Origin: Dechloromonas denitrificans
Lineage (GTDB): Bacteria > Pseudomonadota > Gammaproteobacteria > Burkholderiales > Rhodocyclaceae
Direction: 5' to 3'
DNA: 64,000 nt
Assembly (NCBI RefSeq): GCF_020510665.1
Contig: NZ_CP075187.1
Location: 1,818,501 to 1,882,500, forward strand
Under the pieces are notes generated by a model, which had not been told where the DNA came from, made no database searches, and worked only from the letters and a program-made list of their open reading frames with translations. How positions within the stretch are numbered: position 1 is the first letter of the stretch; every line of letters starts with the position of its first letter. Below are positions 37,035 through 46,641 of this stretch, piece by piece. The position numbers were made by a program, and so were the translations under genes.

Positions 37035-40000
37035 CTAGCGTTCGGGAATGAGCAGGTTTGCCCCCGCCGTCCCCGCAGGCAGAGTGGTGCAGGAAACGCC
37101 CGGCAGTGCCGTGCATTGAATCAGCGGGCTGGCATTCAGCAAATTACCGTTGGCATCGAAGTTCCCCAGGATGCCAGCCATGCTGCCGGCAACCGGGGTT
37201 TCATTCGCCGCCGGGATCAGTGGTGCAATGCCCGGCAAAGCCGCATTCAGCGTATCGGGATACGAAGCCATTGCATCGACCAGACTGCTGACCTTGCCCT
37301 GCAACACGGTATCAGTTGAACTGGCCGGCGCCTTGTCGGCCCGGAACCAGACATCGGCCATTTGGTGCACCGAGCCATCCTGCATCTCGTAACTTGAAGT
37401 CAGGCCGATCAGGTTGCCGTTATCGAACGATGCGGTACTGGCCGAAGTCAGATCGAGCTGTGTGATACCGACCGAATCGAGCGTTTTCAATTCATCCGTC
37501 TGGCTGACACCATCTGCATTGCCATCGACCCAAAGGCCGAGATCGCCCCAGGCATCATCGGCTTGCGTCAGCACACCATCGCCGTTGCTATCCAGGGCTT
37601 GCATGGCCACAAAGCCATTGCTTGCATTTTCACCACTGGCCAGCACGGTTGCTCCCCCGAACAACTCGCTGCCATCATTGATCAGGCCGTCGTGATTGCG
37701 ATCCATGACCAGCAAGGCATCTCCGCCGGTGATCCAGCCGGTCGCGATCTTCTGGCCAGTGCCCAGCATGTCGAACTGAACGCCATTCTCCATGCTCAAG
37801 GTCGAGATGCCGTCACCATTGAGATCAAGCACGATCGGCGTGACATAGAGGTAGGAGATCTGGTCGCTCATGGCGGCCAGTTGATCGGTCGTCAAGGCGG
37901 CGCGCTGATCGTTGGTCAGTGCCGAAACCTGATCGGTTGTAAAAACATGCACCTGATCGGTCGTCAGGCCTGCCTGAATTTGCGTGGTGGTCAAAGCCAC
38001 AAGCTGCGTCGTTTGTAGCGCCAGAACATCCGTCGTTTCCATCGACGAAAGCTGATTTGTCGTCAATGCAACCAACTGTCCGGTGGTCAGGCCAACAACC
38101 TGCTGCGTAGTCAGTGCAACGATTTGCTCGGTGGTCAGACCGGACTGAATCTGGGTCGTGGTCAATGCAGCGACATCTTCGGTTGCCAGGGAAGCAATCT
38201 GCCCGGTGGTCAGAGCCGCAATATCCTGGGTTTCGAGCGCCACAATCTGTGCGGTACTCAACGCGACCAGTTGGTTTGAAGTCAATCCGGCAACTTGCCC
38301 GGTGGTCAGGGCGACAACCTGCGCGCTACTCAAGCCGCTCTGAATCTGAGTGGTGGTCAGGGCGGCAATTTCCGTCGTCGTCAATGCAGCAATTTGCGTC
38401 GTACTGAGACCGGAATTGATCTGCTCGGTGGTCAGGGCTGCAATCTGGGATGTGGACAAGGCCGCCAGATCGGCTGTTTCAAGTGCGCCAATCTGCCCTG
38501 TGCTGAACGCTGTCAGCTGGCGGGTCGTCAGCGCCTGCACCTGCTCCGTGGTCAGTGCGGCAACCTGGGCGGTTCCCAGTCCGTTGGCAATCTGGCTGGT
38601 ACTGAGTGCAGCAATCTGGTCCGTCGTCAAACTGGCAATCTGGCTGGTCGTCAACACGCCTAGCTGAGCGGTACCCAGCAAACTGGCAATCTGGTCGGTA
38701 CTCAAAGCAGCAACCTGGAGGCTGGTCAGCGCGCTCAATTGCTCGGTGGTCAGTGCTGCGAACTGAGTTGTCGTCAGACCATTGGCGATTTCATCTGTGG
38801 TCAAGGCCACAATCTGGCTGGTCCGCAAAGCAACAATTTGCTCGGTAGTCAGTACTGCAAACTGCGCCGGACTCAAACCAGCGCTGATTTGCTCAGTGGT
38901 CAGCGCCGCAATTTGAGCCGTGGTCAGGTCGTCCAGCTGATCCGTGTTCAATCCCTGGCGAATCTGGCTCGTCGTCAGCGCGACGATCTGCGTGGTGGAC
39001 AAGGCCACAAGATCGCGGGTCTCCATCGCATTCACCTGGGCCGTCCCCAAAGCTTGCAACTGATCAGTCTTGAATGCGGCAAATTGCTCGGTCGTCAAGG
39101 CAACGATCTGGGCAGTGCTCAGGCCCGACTGAATTTGTGTTGTATTGAGTGCAGCCAGTTCAGCGGTAGTCAACGCCTGGATCTGCGCAGTACTCAAACC
39201 AAATTTGAGCTGCTCGGTACCCAAAGCCGAAATCTGATGAGTGGACAACGCAGCAATCTGGGTCGTCGCCAACCCCTGGTTGATCTGCAGCGTACTTAAT
39301 GCAGCAATATCGACCGTTTCGATGGCCGCCACCTGCGTCGTGCTCAGCGCCTGCAACTGGGTACTGTTCAGGCTGGCGATCTGGTTGGTGGTCAGTGCAA
39401 CGATCTGGGCCGTCGTCAGGGCAGCGACTTGAGCTGTGGTCAGGGCCGCGATATCCGTCGTTTCGATGGCCGCGACCTGTTCCGTGGTCAACACCGGAAT
39501 CTGGCTGGTGCTCAGGCCGGACTGGATTTGTTCGGTGGTCAGTGCGGCGATCTGCGTTGTGCTCAGGGCTAGCAACTGGGCAGAGGTCAGACCTTGGCGG
39601 ATTTGGTTGGTGGTTAGGGCGGCGATCTGACTGGTCGTCAGCGCGGCAATGTCGACCGTCTCGATGACACCGATCTGGGCCGTGCCAAGCGTGGTCAGTT
39701 GCTGGGTCGTCAAAACTGCGACCTGCCCGGTCGTCAGCGCCACCAGTTGATCCGTGGTCAGGCCGTTTTGCAGTTGGTCACTGCTCAGCGCCGCCACCTC
39801 TGTCGTGGTCAACGCCTGAATTTGCCGAGTATTGAGGCCGAGGCTGATTTGTTCCGTGGTCAGTGCGACGATCTGGCTGGTCGTCAGCGCGGCGATATCG
39901 ACCGTTTCGATGGCCGCCACCTGCGTCGTGCTCAGCGCCTGCAACTGGCTGCTGTTCAGGCTGGCGATCTGGTTGGTGGTCAGCGCAACGATCTGGGCCG

Positions 40001-43000
40001 TCGTCAGGGCGGCGACTTGAGCTGTGGTCAGGACCGCAATATCCGTCGTTTCGATGGCCGCAAGCTGTTCCGTGGTCAGTACCGGAATCTGGCTGGTACT
40101 CAGGCCGGACTGGATTTGTTCGGTGGTCAGTGCGGCGATCTGTGTCGTGCTCAGGGCCTGTAATTGCGCGGTAGTCAGGCCCTGGCGAATCTGGTTGGTG
40201 GTCAGGGCGGCGATTTGGCGGGTCGTCAGGGCGGCAATGTCGACCGTCTCGATGACACCGATCTGGGCCGTGCCAAGCGTGGTCAGTTGTTGGGTCGTCA
40301 AAGCTGCAACCTGCCCGGTCGTCAGCGCCACCAGTTGCTCCGTGGTCAGACCATTTTGCAGCTGATCGCTGCTCAGCGCCGCCACCTCTGTCGTGGTCAA
40401 CGCCTGAATTTGCCGAGTATTGAGGCCGAGGCTGATTTGTTCCGTGGTCAGCGCGACGATCTGGCTGGTCGTCAGCGCGGCGATATCGACCGTTTCGATG
40501 GCCGCCACCTGTGTCGTGCTCAGCGCCTGCAGCTGGCTGCTGTTCAGGCTGGCGATCTGGTTGGTGGTCAGTGCAACGATCTGGGCCGTCGTCAGGGCGG
40601 CGACTTGAGCTGTGGTCAGGGCCGCAATATCCGTCGTTTCGATGGCCGCAACCTGTTCCGTGGTCAGTACCGGAATCTGGCTGGTGCTCAAGCCGGACTG
40701 GATTTGTTCGGTAGTCAGTGCGGCGATCTGTGTCGTGCCCAGGGCCTGCAATTGCGCGGTAGTCAGGCCCTGGCGAATCTGGTTGGTGGTCAGAGCCGAA
40801 ATTTGGCGGGTCGTCAGTGAGGCAATGTCGACCGTCTCGATGACACCGATCTGGGCCGTGCCAAGTGTGGTCAGTTGCTGGGTCGTCAAAGCTGCGACCT
40901 GCCCGGTCGTCAGCGCCACCAGTTGCTCCGTGGTCAGACCATTTTGCAGCTGATCGCTGCTCAGCGCCGCCACCTCTGTCGTGGTCAACGCCTGAATTTG
41001 CCGAGTATTGAGGCCGAGGCTGATTTGTTCCGTGGTCAGCGCGACGATCTGGCTGGTCGTCAGCGCGGCGATATCGACCGTTTCGATGGCCGCCACCTGT
41101 GTCGTGCTCAGCGCCTGCAGCTGGCTGCTGTTCAGGCTGGCGATCTGGTTGGTGGTCAGTGCAACGATCTGGGCCGTCGTCAGGGCGGCGACTTGAGCTG
41201 TGGTCAGGGCCGCAATATCCGTCGTTTCGATGGCCGCAACCTGTTCCGTGGTCAGTACCGGAATCTGGCTGGTGCTCAAGCCGGACTGGATTTGTTCGGT
41301 AGTCAGTGCGGCGATCTGTGTCGTGCCCAGGGCCTGCAATTGCGCGGTAGTCAGGCCCTGGCGAATCTGGTTGGTGGTCAGAGCCGAAATTTGGCGGGTC
41401 GTCAGTGAGGCAATGTCGACCGTCTCGATGACACCGATCTGGGCCGTGCCAAGTGTGGTCAGTTGCTGGGTCGTCAAAGCTGCGACCTGCCCGGTCGTCA
41501 GCGCCACCAGTTGATCCGTGGTCAGGCCGTTTTGCAGCTGATCGCTGCTCAGTGCCGCCACCTCTGTCGTGGTCAACGCCTGAATTTGCCGGGTATTGAG
41601 GCCGAGGCTGATTTGTTCCGTGGTCAGCGCGACGATCTGACTGGTCGTCAGCGCGGCGATATCGACCGTTTCGATGGCCGCCACCTGCGTCGTGCTCAGC
41701 GCCTGCAACTGGGTACTGTTCAGGCTGGCGATCTGCTTGGTGGTCAGTGCAACGATCTGGGCCGTCGTCAGGGCGGCGACTTGAGCTGTGGTCAGGACCG
41801 CAATATCCGTCGTTTCGATGGCCGCAAGCTGTTCCGTGGTCAGTACCGGAATCTGGCTGGTACTCAGGCCGGACTGGATTTGTTCGGTGGTCAGTGCGGC
41901 GATCTGTGTCGTGCTCAGGGCCTGTAATTGCGCGGTAGTCAGGCCCTGGCGAATCTGGTTGGTGGTCAGGGCGGCGATTTGGCGGGTCGTCAGGGCGGCA
42001 ATGTCGACCGTCTCGATGACACCGATCTGGGCCGTGCCAAGCGTGGTCAGTTGTTGGGTCGTCAAAGCTGCAACCTGCCCGGTCGTCAGCGCCACCAGTT
42101 GCTCCGTGGTCAGACCATTTTGCAGCTGATCGCTGCTCAGCGCCGCCACCTCTGTCGTGGTCAACGCCTGAATTTGCCGAGTATTGAGGCCGAGGCTGAT
42201 TTGTTCCGTGGTCAGCGCGACGATCTGGCTGGTCGTCAGCGCGGCGATATCGACCGTTTCGATGGCCGCCACCTGTGTCGTGCTCAGCGCCTGCAGCTGG
42301 CTGCTGTTCAGGCTGGCGATCTGGTTGGTGGTCAGTGCAACGATCTGGGCCGTCGTCAGGGCGGCGACTTGAGCTGTGGTCAGGGCCGCAATATCCGTCG
42401 TTTCGATGGCCGCGACCTGTTCCGTGGTCAGTGCAGGAATCTGGCTAGTGCTCAGGCCGGACTGGATTTGCTCGGTGGTCAGTGCAGCGATCTGTGTCGT
42501 GCTCAGGGCCTGCAATTGTGCGGTCGTCAGGCCTTGGCGGATTTGGTGGGTGGTCAGTGCCGCAATTTGGCGGGTCGTCAGTGAGGCAATGTCGACCGTC
42601 TCGATGACACCGATTTGGGCCGTGCCAAGCGTGGTCAGTTGCTGGGTCGTCAAAGCTGCAACTTGCCCGGTCGTCAGCGCAACCAGTTGATCCGTCGTCA
42701 GGCCGTTTTGCAGTTGGTCACTGCTCAGCGCCGCCACTTCTGTCGTGGTCAACGCCTGAATTTGCCGGGTATTGAGGCCGAGGCTGATTTGTTCCGTGGT
42801 CAGGGCAACGATCTGACTGGTCGTCAGCGCGGCGATATCGACTGTTTCGATGGCCGCCACCTGTGTCGTGTTCAGTGCCTGCAACTGGCTGCTGTTCAGG
42901 CTGGCGATCTGGCCGGTGGTCAGTGCAACGATCTGGTCGGTCGTCAGACCTGAGGCAATTTCATCGGTCGTCAGCGCACCAATTTGCGACGTAGTCAGGC

Positions 43001-43796
43001 TGGCAATCTGGGTTGATCCCAGTAGGGATAGCTGGGCCGGACTCAAACCACGTTGAACCTGTTCCGTCGTCAAGGCAGCAACCTGGGCCGTCCCCAGTGC
43101 AATCAGTTGGGCGGTAGTCAGCCCCTGGCTGATCTGGGTCGTGGTCAGGGCTGCAATCTGGCTGCTGGTCAGGGCGGCCACATCCTGCGTTTCCATTGCC
43201 TGAAGCTGATTCGTACTGAGCGTAACAAGCTGTCCGGTGGTCAACGCTGCCACTTGCCCGGTGGTCAGCGCAACCAGTTGGTCGGTGGTCAAACCGCTCT
43301 GAAGTTGCAGGCTGCTCAGTGCGGCAATCTCGCTCGTAGTCAAGGCTTGAATCTGGCTGGTACTCAAGCCAAGACGCACTTGGTCAGTCGTCAGCGCGGC
43401 GATTTGTGCCGTTGTGAATCCATTACTGAGCTGCGTAGAGGTAAATGCGCCGATCTGATTGGTCAGGAAGGAAGAAATCTGGAATGGTGAAAACGCCCCC
43501 ACCTGCGATGAGGAAAAATCCTGAATCTGGGATGTCGTAAAAGCGTCGAGTTGCTCGACGGATAATTGGGCAATATCCGTGGTCGACAAGGCCTGAATCT
43601 GCGTAGACGTCAGGCCGGCAATCTGTGCGGTGGTCAGTGATGAAATGGGGGCTCTGGTCGGAGCGGCCGCCGGAGATGGCGCGTCGGATTTCGGGCGAAC
43701 ACCATAAACCGAGTTGAGCGCATGAATGCCCAAACCGTTCAAGGCTTTGCCAATCGGAGCCATGATCGACTTGACCGCTTTAGAGAGCAAACTCAC
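37035..43796 (-). CDS. Giant octad-repeat protein with C-terminal calcium-binding-like loops
   Basis: 2,253 aa. After a 50-residue N-terminus (an amphipathic AVKSIMAPIGKALNGLG segment, then an Ala/Pro linker), residues ~53-1,970 are about 230 copies of an octad of form x-T-x-[QDE]-[ILV]-x-x-[LF] (for example LTTAQIAA), with occasional nine-residue variants carrying an extra Gly before Leu. Residues ~1,975-2,200 contain DLNGDG, DRNHDG, DSNGDG and DGNADG, EF-hand/dockerin-like calcium loops as in secreted RTX-associated proteins. No classical signal peptide, cell-wall anchor or clear RTX nonamers are seen, and no type I secretion genes are adjacent. I infer a surface or secreted solenoid; function unknown. 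Confidence 0.85.
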   Translation of the reverse strand: MSLLSKAVKSIMAPIGKALNGLGIHALNSVYGVRPKSDAPSPAAAPTRAPISSLTTAQIAGLTSTQIQALSTTDIAQLSVEQLDAFTTSQIQDFSSSQVGAFSPFQISSFLTNQIGAFTSTQLSNGFTTAQIAALTTDQVRLGLSTSQIQALTTSEIAALSSLQLQSGLTTDQLVALTTGQVAALTTGQLVTLSTNQLQAMETQDVAALTSSQIAALTTTQISQGLTTAQLIALGTAQVAALTTEQVQRGLSPAQLSLLGSTQIASLTTSQIGALTTDEIASGLTTDQIVALTTGQIASLNSSQLQALNTTQVAAIETVDIAALTTSQIVALTTEQISLGLNTRQIQALTTTEVAALSSDQLQNGLTTDQLVALTTGQVAALTTQQLTTLGTAQIGVIETVDIASLTTRQIAALTTHQIRQGLTTAQLQALSTTQIAALTTEQIQSGLSTSQIPALTTEQVAAIETTDIAALTTAQVAALTTAQIVALTTNQIASLNSSQLQALSTTQVAAIETVDIAALTTSQIVALTTEQISLGLNTRQIQALTTTEVAALSSDQLQNGLTTEQLVALTTGQVAALTTQQLTTLGTAQIGVIETVDIAALTTRQIAALTTNQIRQGLTTAQLQALSTTQIAALTTEQIQSGLSTSQIPVLTTEQLAAIETTDIAVLTTAQVAALTTAQIVALTTKQIASLNSTQLQALSTTQVAAIETVDIAALTTSQIVALTTEQISLGLNTRQIQALTTTEVAALSSDQLQNGLTTDQLVALTTGQVAALTTQQLTTLGTAQIGVIETVDIASLTTRQISALTTNQIRQGLTTAQLQALGTTQIAALTTEQIQSGLSTSQIPVLTTEQVAAIETTDIAALTTAQVAALTTAQIVALTTNQIASLNSSQLQALSTTQVAAIETVDIAALTTSQIVALTTEQISLGLNTRQIQALTTTEVAALSSDQLQNGLTTEQLVALTTGQVAALTTQQLTTLGTAQIGVIETVDIASLTTRQISALTTNQIRQGLTTAQLQALGTTQIAALTTEQIQSGLSTSQIPVLTTEQVAAIETTDIAALTTAQVAALTTAQIVALTTNQIASLNSSQLQALSTTQVAAIETVDIAALTTSQIVALTTEQISLGLNTRQIQALTTTEVAALSSDQLQNGLTTEQLVALTTGQVAALTTQQLTTLGTAQIGVIETVDIAALTTRQIAALTTNQIRQGLTTAQLQALSTTQIAALTTEQIQSGLSTSQIPVLTTEQLAAIETTDIAVLTTAQVAALTTAQIVALTTNQIASLNSSQLQALSTTQVAAIETVDIAALTTSQIVALTTEQISLGLNTRQIQALTTTEVAALSSDQLQNGLTTDQLVALTTGQVAVLTTQQLTTLGTAQIGVIETVDIAALTTSQIAALTTNQIRQGLTSAQLLALSTTQIAALTTEQIQSGLSTSQIPVLTTEQVAAIETTDIAALTTAQVAALTTAQIVALTTNQIASLNSTQLQALSTTQVAAIETVDIAALSTLQINQGLATTQIAALSTHQISALGTEQLKFGLSTAQIQALTTAELAALNTTQIQSGLSTAQIVALTTEQFAAFKTDQLQALGTAQVNAMETRDLVALSTTQIVALTTSQIRQGLNTDQLDDLTTAQIAALTTEQISAGLSPAQFAVLTTEQIVALRTSQIVALTTDEIANGLTTTQFAALTTEQLSALTSLQVAALSTDQIASLLGTAQLGVLTTSQIASLTTDQIAALSTSQIANGLGTAQVAALTTEQVQALTTRQLTAFSTGQIGALETADLAALSTSQIAALTTEQINSGLSTTQIAALTTTEIAALTTTQIQSGLSSAQVVALTTGQVAGLTSNQLVALSTAQIVALETQDIAALTTGQIASLATEDVAALTTTQIQSGLTTEQIVALTTQQVVGLTTGQLVALTTNQLSSMETTDVLALQTTQLVALTTTQIQAGLTTDQVHVFTTDQVSALTNDQRAALTTDQLAAMSDQISYLYVTPIVLDLNGDGISTLSMENGVQFDMLGTGQKIATGWITGGDALLVMDRNHDGLINDGSELFGGATVLASGENASNGFVAMQALDSNGDGVLTQADDAWGDLGLWVDGNADGVSQTDELKTLDSVGITQLDLTSASTASFDNGNLIGLTSSYEMQDGSVHQMADVWFRADKAPASSTDTVLQGKVSSLVDAMASYPDTLNAALPGIAPLIPAANETPVAGSMAGILGNFDANGNLLNASPLIQCTALPGVSCTTLPAGTAGANLLIPER
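39304..42950. repeat. Tandem 588-bp higher-order repeat array inside the giant gene
   Basis: A 588-bp (196-codon) block recurs about six times in register: the phrase ATATCGACCGTTTCGATGG returns near 39,304, 39,892, 40,480, 41,068, 41,656, 42,244 and, slightly changed, 42,832. Each block holds 24 octad units, four of them nine residues long. Neighbouring blocks at about 40,420 and 41,008 look identical over long stretches, and the stretch beginning near 40,024 recurs 1,764 bp (three blocks) later near 41,788. Confidence 0.9.
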
Positions 43797-43974
43797 CCGT
43801 CATCCCCGACAATTGTATTGACCGCTCGCTTAAACAAAGCGGTTAAATGTGCAAAATATAAGAAAAAATCAGCAACTGACCAAGTTTAGCAAAAAACACG
43901 GAAAACACGTCTCTAAAGCACCTGGGCAAGAAAATCGGCCCCGGATGAACGTCGACCGCAGCCCTGCCCGTCCA

Positions 43975-44865
43975 TTACAGGCCTCGCGCCCATTTCGGCC
44001 GGAGTCCGGCGGACTCGGGCTGCAGGATCGCCTGACGTACCTGGGCCAACAGCCGCTCCTTTTCCGCGCCTAATGTTCCCTTGAGTACCAGCCAGTTTGA
44101 AGCGTGATCGCTGCGAAACACCGTGCGACGCAGATCAAGTGCTTGCAGGAACCGCTCCATTTCAACGAACAACTGGTGTTGATCGAGCGGCTCCCAGCCG
44201 GGAAAGCCTTGACGAAAGCGCGCTTCACCTTTGGGGAAACTGACCACCAGCGTTGCCAGAAACTCGGGTTGCGTCGCATTGGCCAGGCGAGCCGAGTTTT
44301 CGGCATGCTGGTGCGTCCAGCACTGGCCGCCCAGTCCGTTCAGGATCATGACCGAGCGGGTAATTCCCGCCTCACCCAGTTTGTCGAGTGCCGCACACGT
44401 CGTTTCGAAGCTTTCCCCCTTGTTGACCGCAGCAAGCACCTCATCGTCACCGGATTCGGCCCCGACATAAACCATCGTCAGTCCGGCGGCAGCCAGCTGA
44501 TTCATTTCCAGCTGGCTCTTCTTGCTCAGATTGCGCGGCAAACAGTAGCTGGAAATACGACGAACCGCCGGCATGTGCGTTCGAATTGCTTCAAGAATGG
44601 CCAGCAAACGGCGAGTTGGCAAAACGAGGGCGTCACCATCGGCCAGAAATACACGCCGGATCTGATCACCGTAGCGTTGCCCGGTCAGCCGGATACTTTC
44701 CAGCACTTCATCCTGCTCACGAGCGCGAAACTGTTTTTGCGGTGCCGTATACATCTCGCAAAAAGTGCACTTGTTCCACGAACAACCGTCCGTCACCGGC
44801 AAAATCAGCGAATCGGCTTCGCTCGGGGGACGGAAAACCGGCTCGACGTAGCGAATTGGCAGCAT
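43975..44865 (-). CDS. Radical SAM protein
   Basis: 296 aa. The iron-sulfur cluster motif is GCSWNKCTFCEMY (Cys-x4-Cys-x2-Cys), a variant found in a subgroup of radical SAM enzymes with an Elp3/HemN-like core. SAM-binding features follow: FLADGDALVLP, then VGAESGDDEVL. There is no extra cluster or B12 domain. Substrate is unknown. It lies 3 bp downstream of the thioesterase gene on the same strand, so they are probably co-expressed. Confidence 0.87.
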   Translation of the reverse strand: MLPIRYVEPVFRPPSEADSLILPVTDGCSWNKCTFCEMYTAPQKQFRAREQDEVLESIRLTGQRYGDQIRRVFLADGDALVLPTRRLLAILEAIRTHMPAVRRISSYCLPRNLSKKSQLEMNQLAAAGLTMVYVGAESGDDEVLAAVNKGESFETTCAALDKLGEAGITRSVMILNGLGGQCWTHQHAENSARLANATQPEFLATLVVSFPKGEARFRQGFPGWEPLDQHQLFVEMERFLQALDLRRTVFRSDHASNWLVLKGTLGAEKERLLAQVRQAILQPESAGLRPKWARGL

Positions 44866-44868
44866 GAC

Positions 44869-45294
44869 TCAGTCGCCAAACCGGGCAACAAATGCCGCAG
44901 GGGCCGTCGCGGGCTTGCGTTCGGTGTAATCGAAAAACATGATGCCGTGCTTGCCACGAGCCACTTCACGGCCGCTCGCCTGATCGGTGATTTGCCAGAC
45001 CAGGTCGCAACCGTATTTGTTGAAATCATTGGCCGTCATCGAAATCTGCATCACTTCACCGTGGAAAGCCTCCGACTTGTACTGGGCAGCCACGTCGGCA
45101 ACGATCACCCCGACCCCCTCGACATTCAGTTCGGAGTAACCGAGTGACTTGAAAAAGCGGACTCGGGCCTCGGAAACCAGCGAAATCAGGGCGGAATTAT
45201 CGAGATGGTTACCGTAGTTGATGTGATTGATATAGATCGGAAGGTCAGTTGAGAAAATGAAAGTCTCGGGTAAATCAATCTTGATGCGCGGCAT
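44869..45294 (-). CDS. Acyl-CoA thioesterase, 4HBT hotdog fold
   Basis: 141 aa. INHINYGNHLDNSALISLVSEARVRFF is the central hotdog helix region with the preceding Asn/His motif of 4-hydroxybenzoyl-CoA-thioesterase relatives. The strand VGVIVADVAAQYKSEAFHGEV follows. It likely hydrolyses an acyl-CoA; specificity is unknown. ATG 45294 is chosen because the upstream 21 residues of the longer frame are not family-like. Confidence 0.85.
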   Translation of the reverse strand: MPRIKIDLPETFIFSTDLPIYINHINYGNHLDNSALISLVSEARVRFFKSLGYSELNVEGVGVIVADVAAQYKSEAFHGEVMQISMTANDFNKYGCDLVWQITDQASGREVARGKHGIMFFDYTERKPATAPAAFVARFGD

Positions 45295-45410
45295 GATGAT
45301 CCGTAATAAAGGCAAAGACTGGCATTCTATGCGGCAAACCGGCTTGCCGCACAGCACCTGGCCGGACTACGATTCCAGCCTGTCTACTCCATTCCAAAGC
45401 GAAGCACACC

Positions 45411-45779
45411 ATGAAAGCCATCGACCACAACCGTCTCGACAAAATCGTCAGCGATGCCCGCAAGGCGGCCGATACCCGGGCGGAAGGCTATCGCGAGCGC
45501 GCACTGAAAATTTACCCGTGGATTTGCGGTCGTTGCGCGCGTGAATTCACCACCACCAACCTGCGTGAACTCACCGTGCACCATCGCAATCACAATCACG
45601 ACGACAACCCGTCCGATGGCAGCAACTGGGAGTTGCTTTGTCTGTATTGCCACGACAACGAACACCAGAAACAGATCGAGGCCGACCGTGGCTACACCGA
45701 CAGCAACTCGCCTCGTGGCGGCGGTGCGACGCACAATCCCTTCGCCGCACTGCAGGGGATGCTCAAGAACAAGTCCTAA
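45411..45779 (+). CDS. yajD: YajD family HNH nuclease
   Basis: 122 aa. The HNH core reads ICGRCAREF (first zinc Cys pair), LTVHHRNHNHDDNP (catalytic His and Asn) and WELLCLYCHDNEHQ (second zinc pair and last His). Length and the opening KIVSDARKAADTRAEGYRERALKIYPW match E. coli YajD. It is a predicted DNA endonuclease of unknown biological role. A stem-loop (45795-45826) follows the stop. Confidence 0.9.
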   Translation: MKAIDHNRLDKIVSDARKAADTRAEGYRERALKIYPWICGRCAREFTTTNLRELTVHHRNHNHDDNPSDGSNWELLCLYCHDNEHQKQIEADRGYTDSNSPRGGGATHNPFAALQGMLKNKS

Positions 45780-45794
45780 GTCAGCCCCCGGCCA

Positions 45795-45826
45795 TTCAGG
45801 CGGACTGCTGCGGTCGACCGCCTGAA
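45795..45826 (+). terminator. Terminator-like hairpin after yajD
   Basis: TTCAGGCGG (45795-45803) and CCGCCTGAA (45818-45826) form a nine-base perfect stem with a 14-base loop. The T-rich stretch is displaced (GATTTT nine bases later), so efficiency is uncertain. Confidence 0.4.
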
Positions 45827-45960
45827 AACACGATTTTCATGCCAGACAGCATGACGCCGCCTGATTATCAATCTTTGATTGAAACAGATTCGCCGATCAA
45901 ACAGTTTTTCGGCTGGCGTAAAAACCCGATACTGGCCCCACTTCTTTCAGGATCAACACC

Positions 45961-46614
45961 GTGAACATCGCTCAATTCAGCCAAGCCCGCTACACCACCA
46001 AAGCCTTTGACCCAGCAAAAACCATCCCTGATGCAACCCTGGCCGAGATGCGGACCCTGTTGCGCAACAGTCCTTCGTCGGTCAATTCCCAGCCATGGCA
46101 CTTTGTCATTGCCGGCACGGCCGAAGGCAAGGCCAGAGTGGCAAAAGCCACCGAAACCGGTTTCGCCTACAACACAGCGAAAATCCTGAATGCCTCGCAC
46201 GTCATTGTTTTCTGCGCCCGTACCGGGATCGATGAGTCGCATCTGGCCAAGGTGCTGGCCAGCGAAGAGCAGGATGGCCGTTTTGCCACCCCCGAAGCCA
46301 AGGCAGCCCAGAACACCTCGCGCAGCTTTTACGTCAATCTTCATCGCTACGACCAGAAAGATGCACAGCACTGGATCGAAAAGCAGGTTTACCTGGCACT
46401 GGGCACGGCCATGCTCGGCGCAGCCACGCTCGAAATCGATGCCTGCCCGATGGAAGGTTTCGATGCCCGCATCCTGGATGAAGAACTGGGCCTGCGCAGC
46501 CAGGGACTGACCAGCGTTGCCTTGCTGGCCCTGGGCTACCGCAGCGCAAATGATTTCAATGCCAAGCTGCCGAAATCACGCCTGCCGGTTGAATCCGTCC
46601 TGACTGAAATCTGA
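45961..46614 (+). CDS. nfsB: Oxygen-insensitive NAD(P)H nitroreductase, NfsB-like
   Basis: 217 aa from a GTG start. It has the FMN-dependent nitroreductase pattern: ARYTTKAFDP, LLRNSPSSVNSQPWHFVI, QVYLALGTAMLGAATLEIDACPMEGFD and LLALGYRSANDF. It reduces nitroaromatics, quinones or flavins using NAD(P)H. Length matches E. coli NfsB. GGATC lies about nine bases upstream of the GTG. It is convergent with the zinc-ribbon gene. Confidence 0.93.
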   Translation: MNIAQFSQARYTTKAFDPAKTIPDATLAEMRTLLRNSPSSVNSQPWHFVIAGTAEGKARVAKATETGFAYNTAKILNASHVIVFCARTGIDESHLAKVLASEEQDGRFATPEAKAAQNTSRSFYVNLHRYDQKDAQHWIEKQVYLALGTAMLGAATLEIDACPMEGFDARILDEELGLRSQGLTSVALLALGYRSANDFNAKLPKSRLPVESVLTEI

Positions 46615-46641
46615 AGCAAGGCGGCACAAGCCGCCTGATCT

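Noticed and set aside
39304..42950. Possible CRISPR array because of regular repeats
   Set aside because: The repeats are 588 bp, coding and without short direct repeats separated by unique spacers; no cas genes are near (the DUF2779 protein is only Cas4-like).
37058..43490. Many plus-strand open frames over the giant repeat gene, some repeated identically
   Set aside because: They mirror the octad repeats on the opposite strand; their identity follows from the 588-bp blocks, not from genes.
37035..43796. Ice-nucleation protein, suggested by eight-residue hierarchical repeats
   Set aside because: The octad lacks the AGYGSTxT consensus and Tyr/Ser pattern; only the hierarchy of repeat lengths is similar.
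45840..45964. 41-codon frame just before the nitroreductase (MPDSMTPPDYQSLIE...)
   Set aside because: Has an ATG and ends overlapping the GTG, so could be a leader peptide, but there is no ribosome site or known relative; too little to call.
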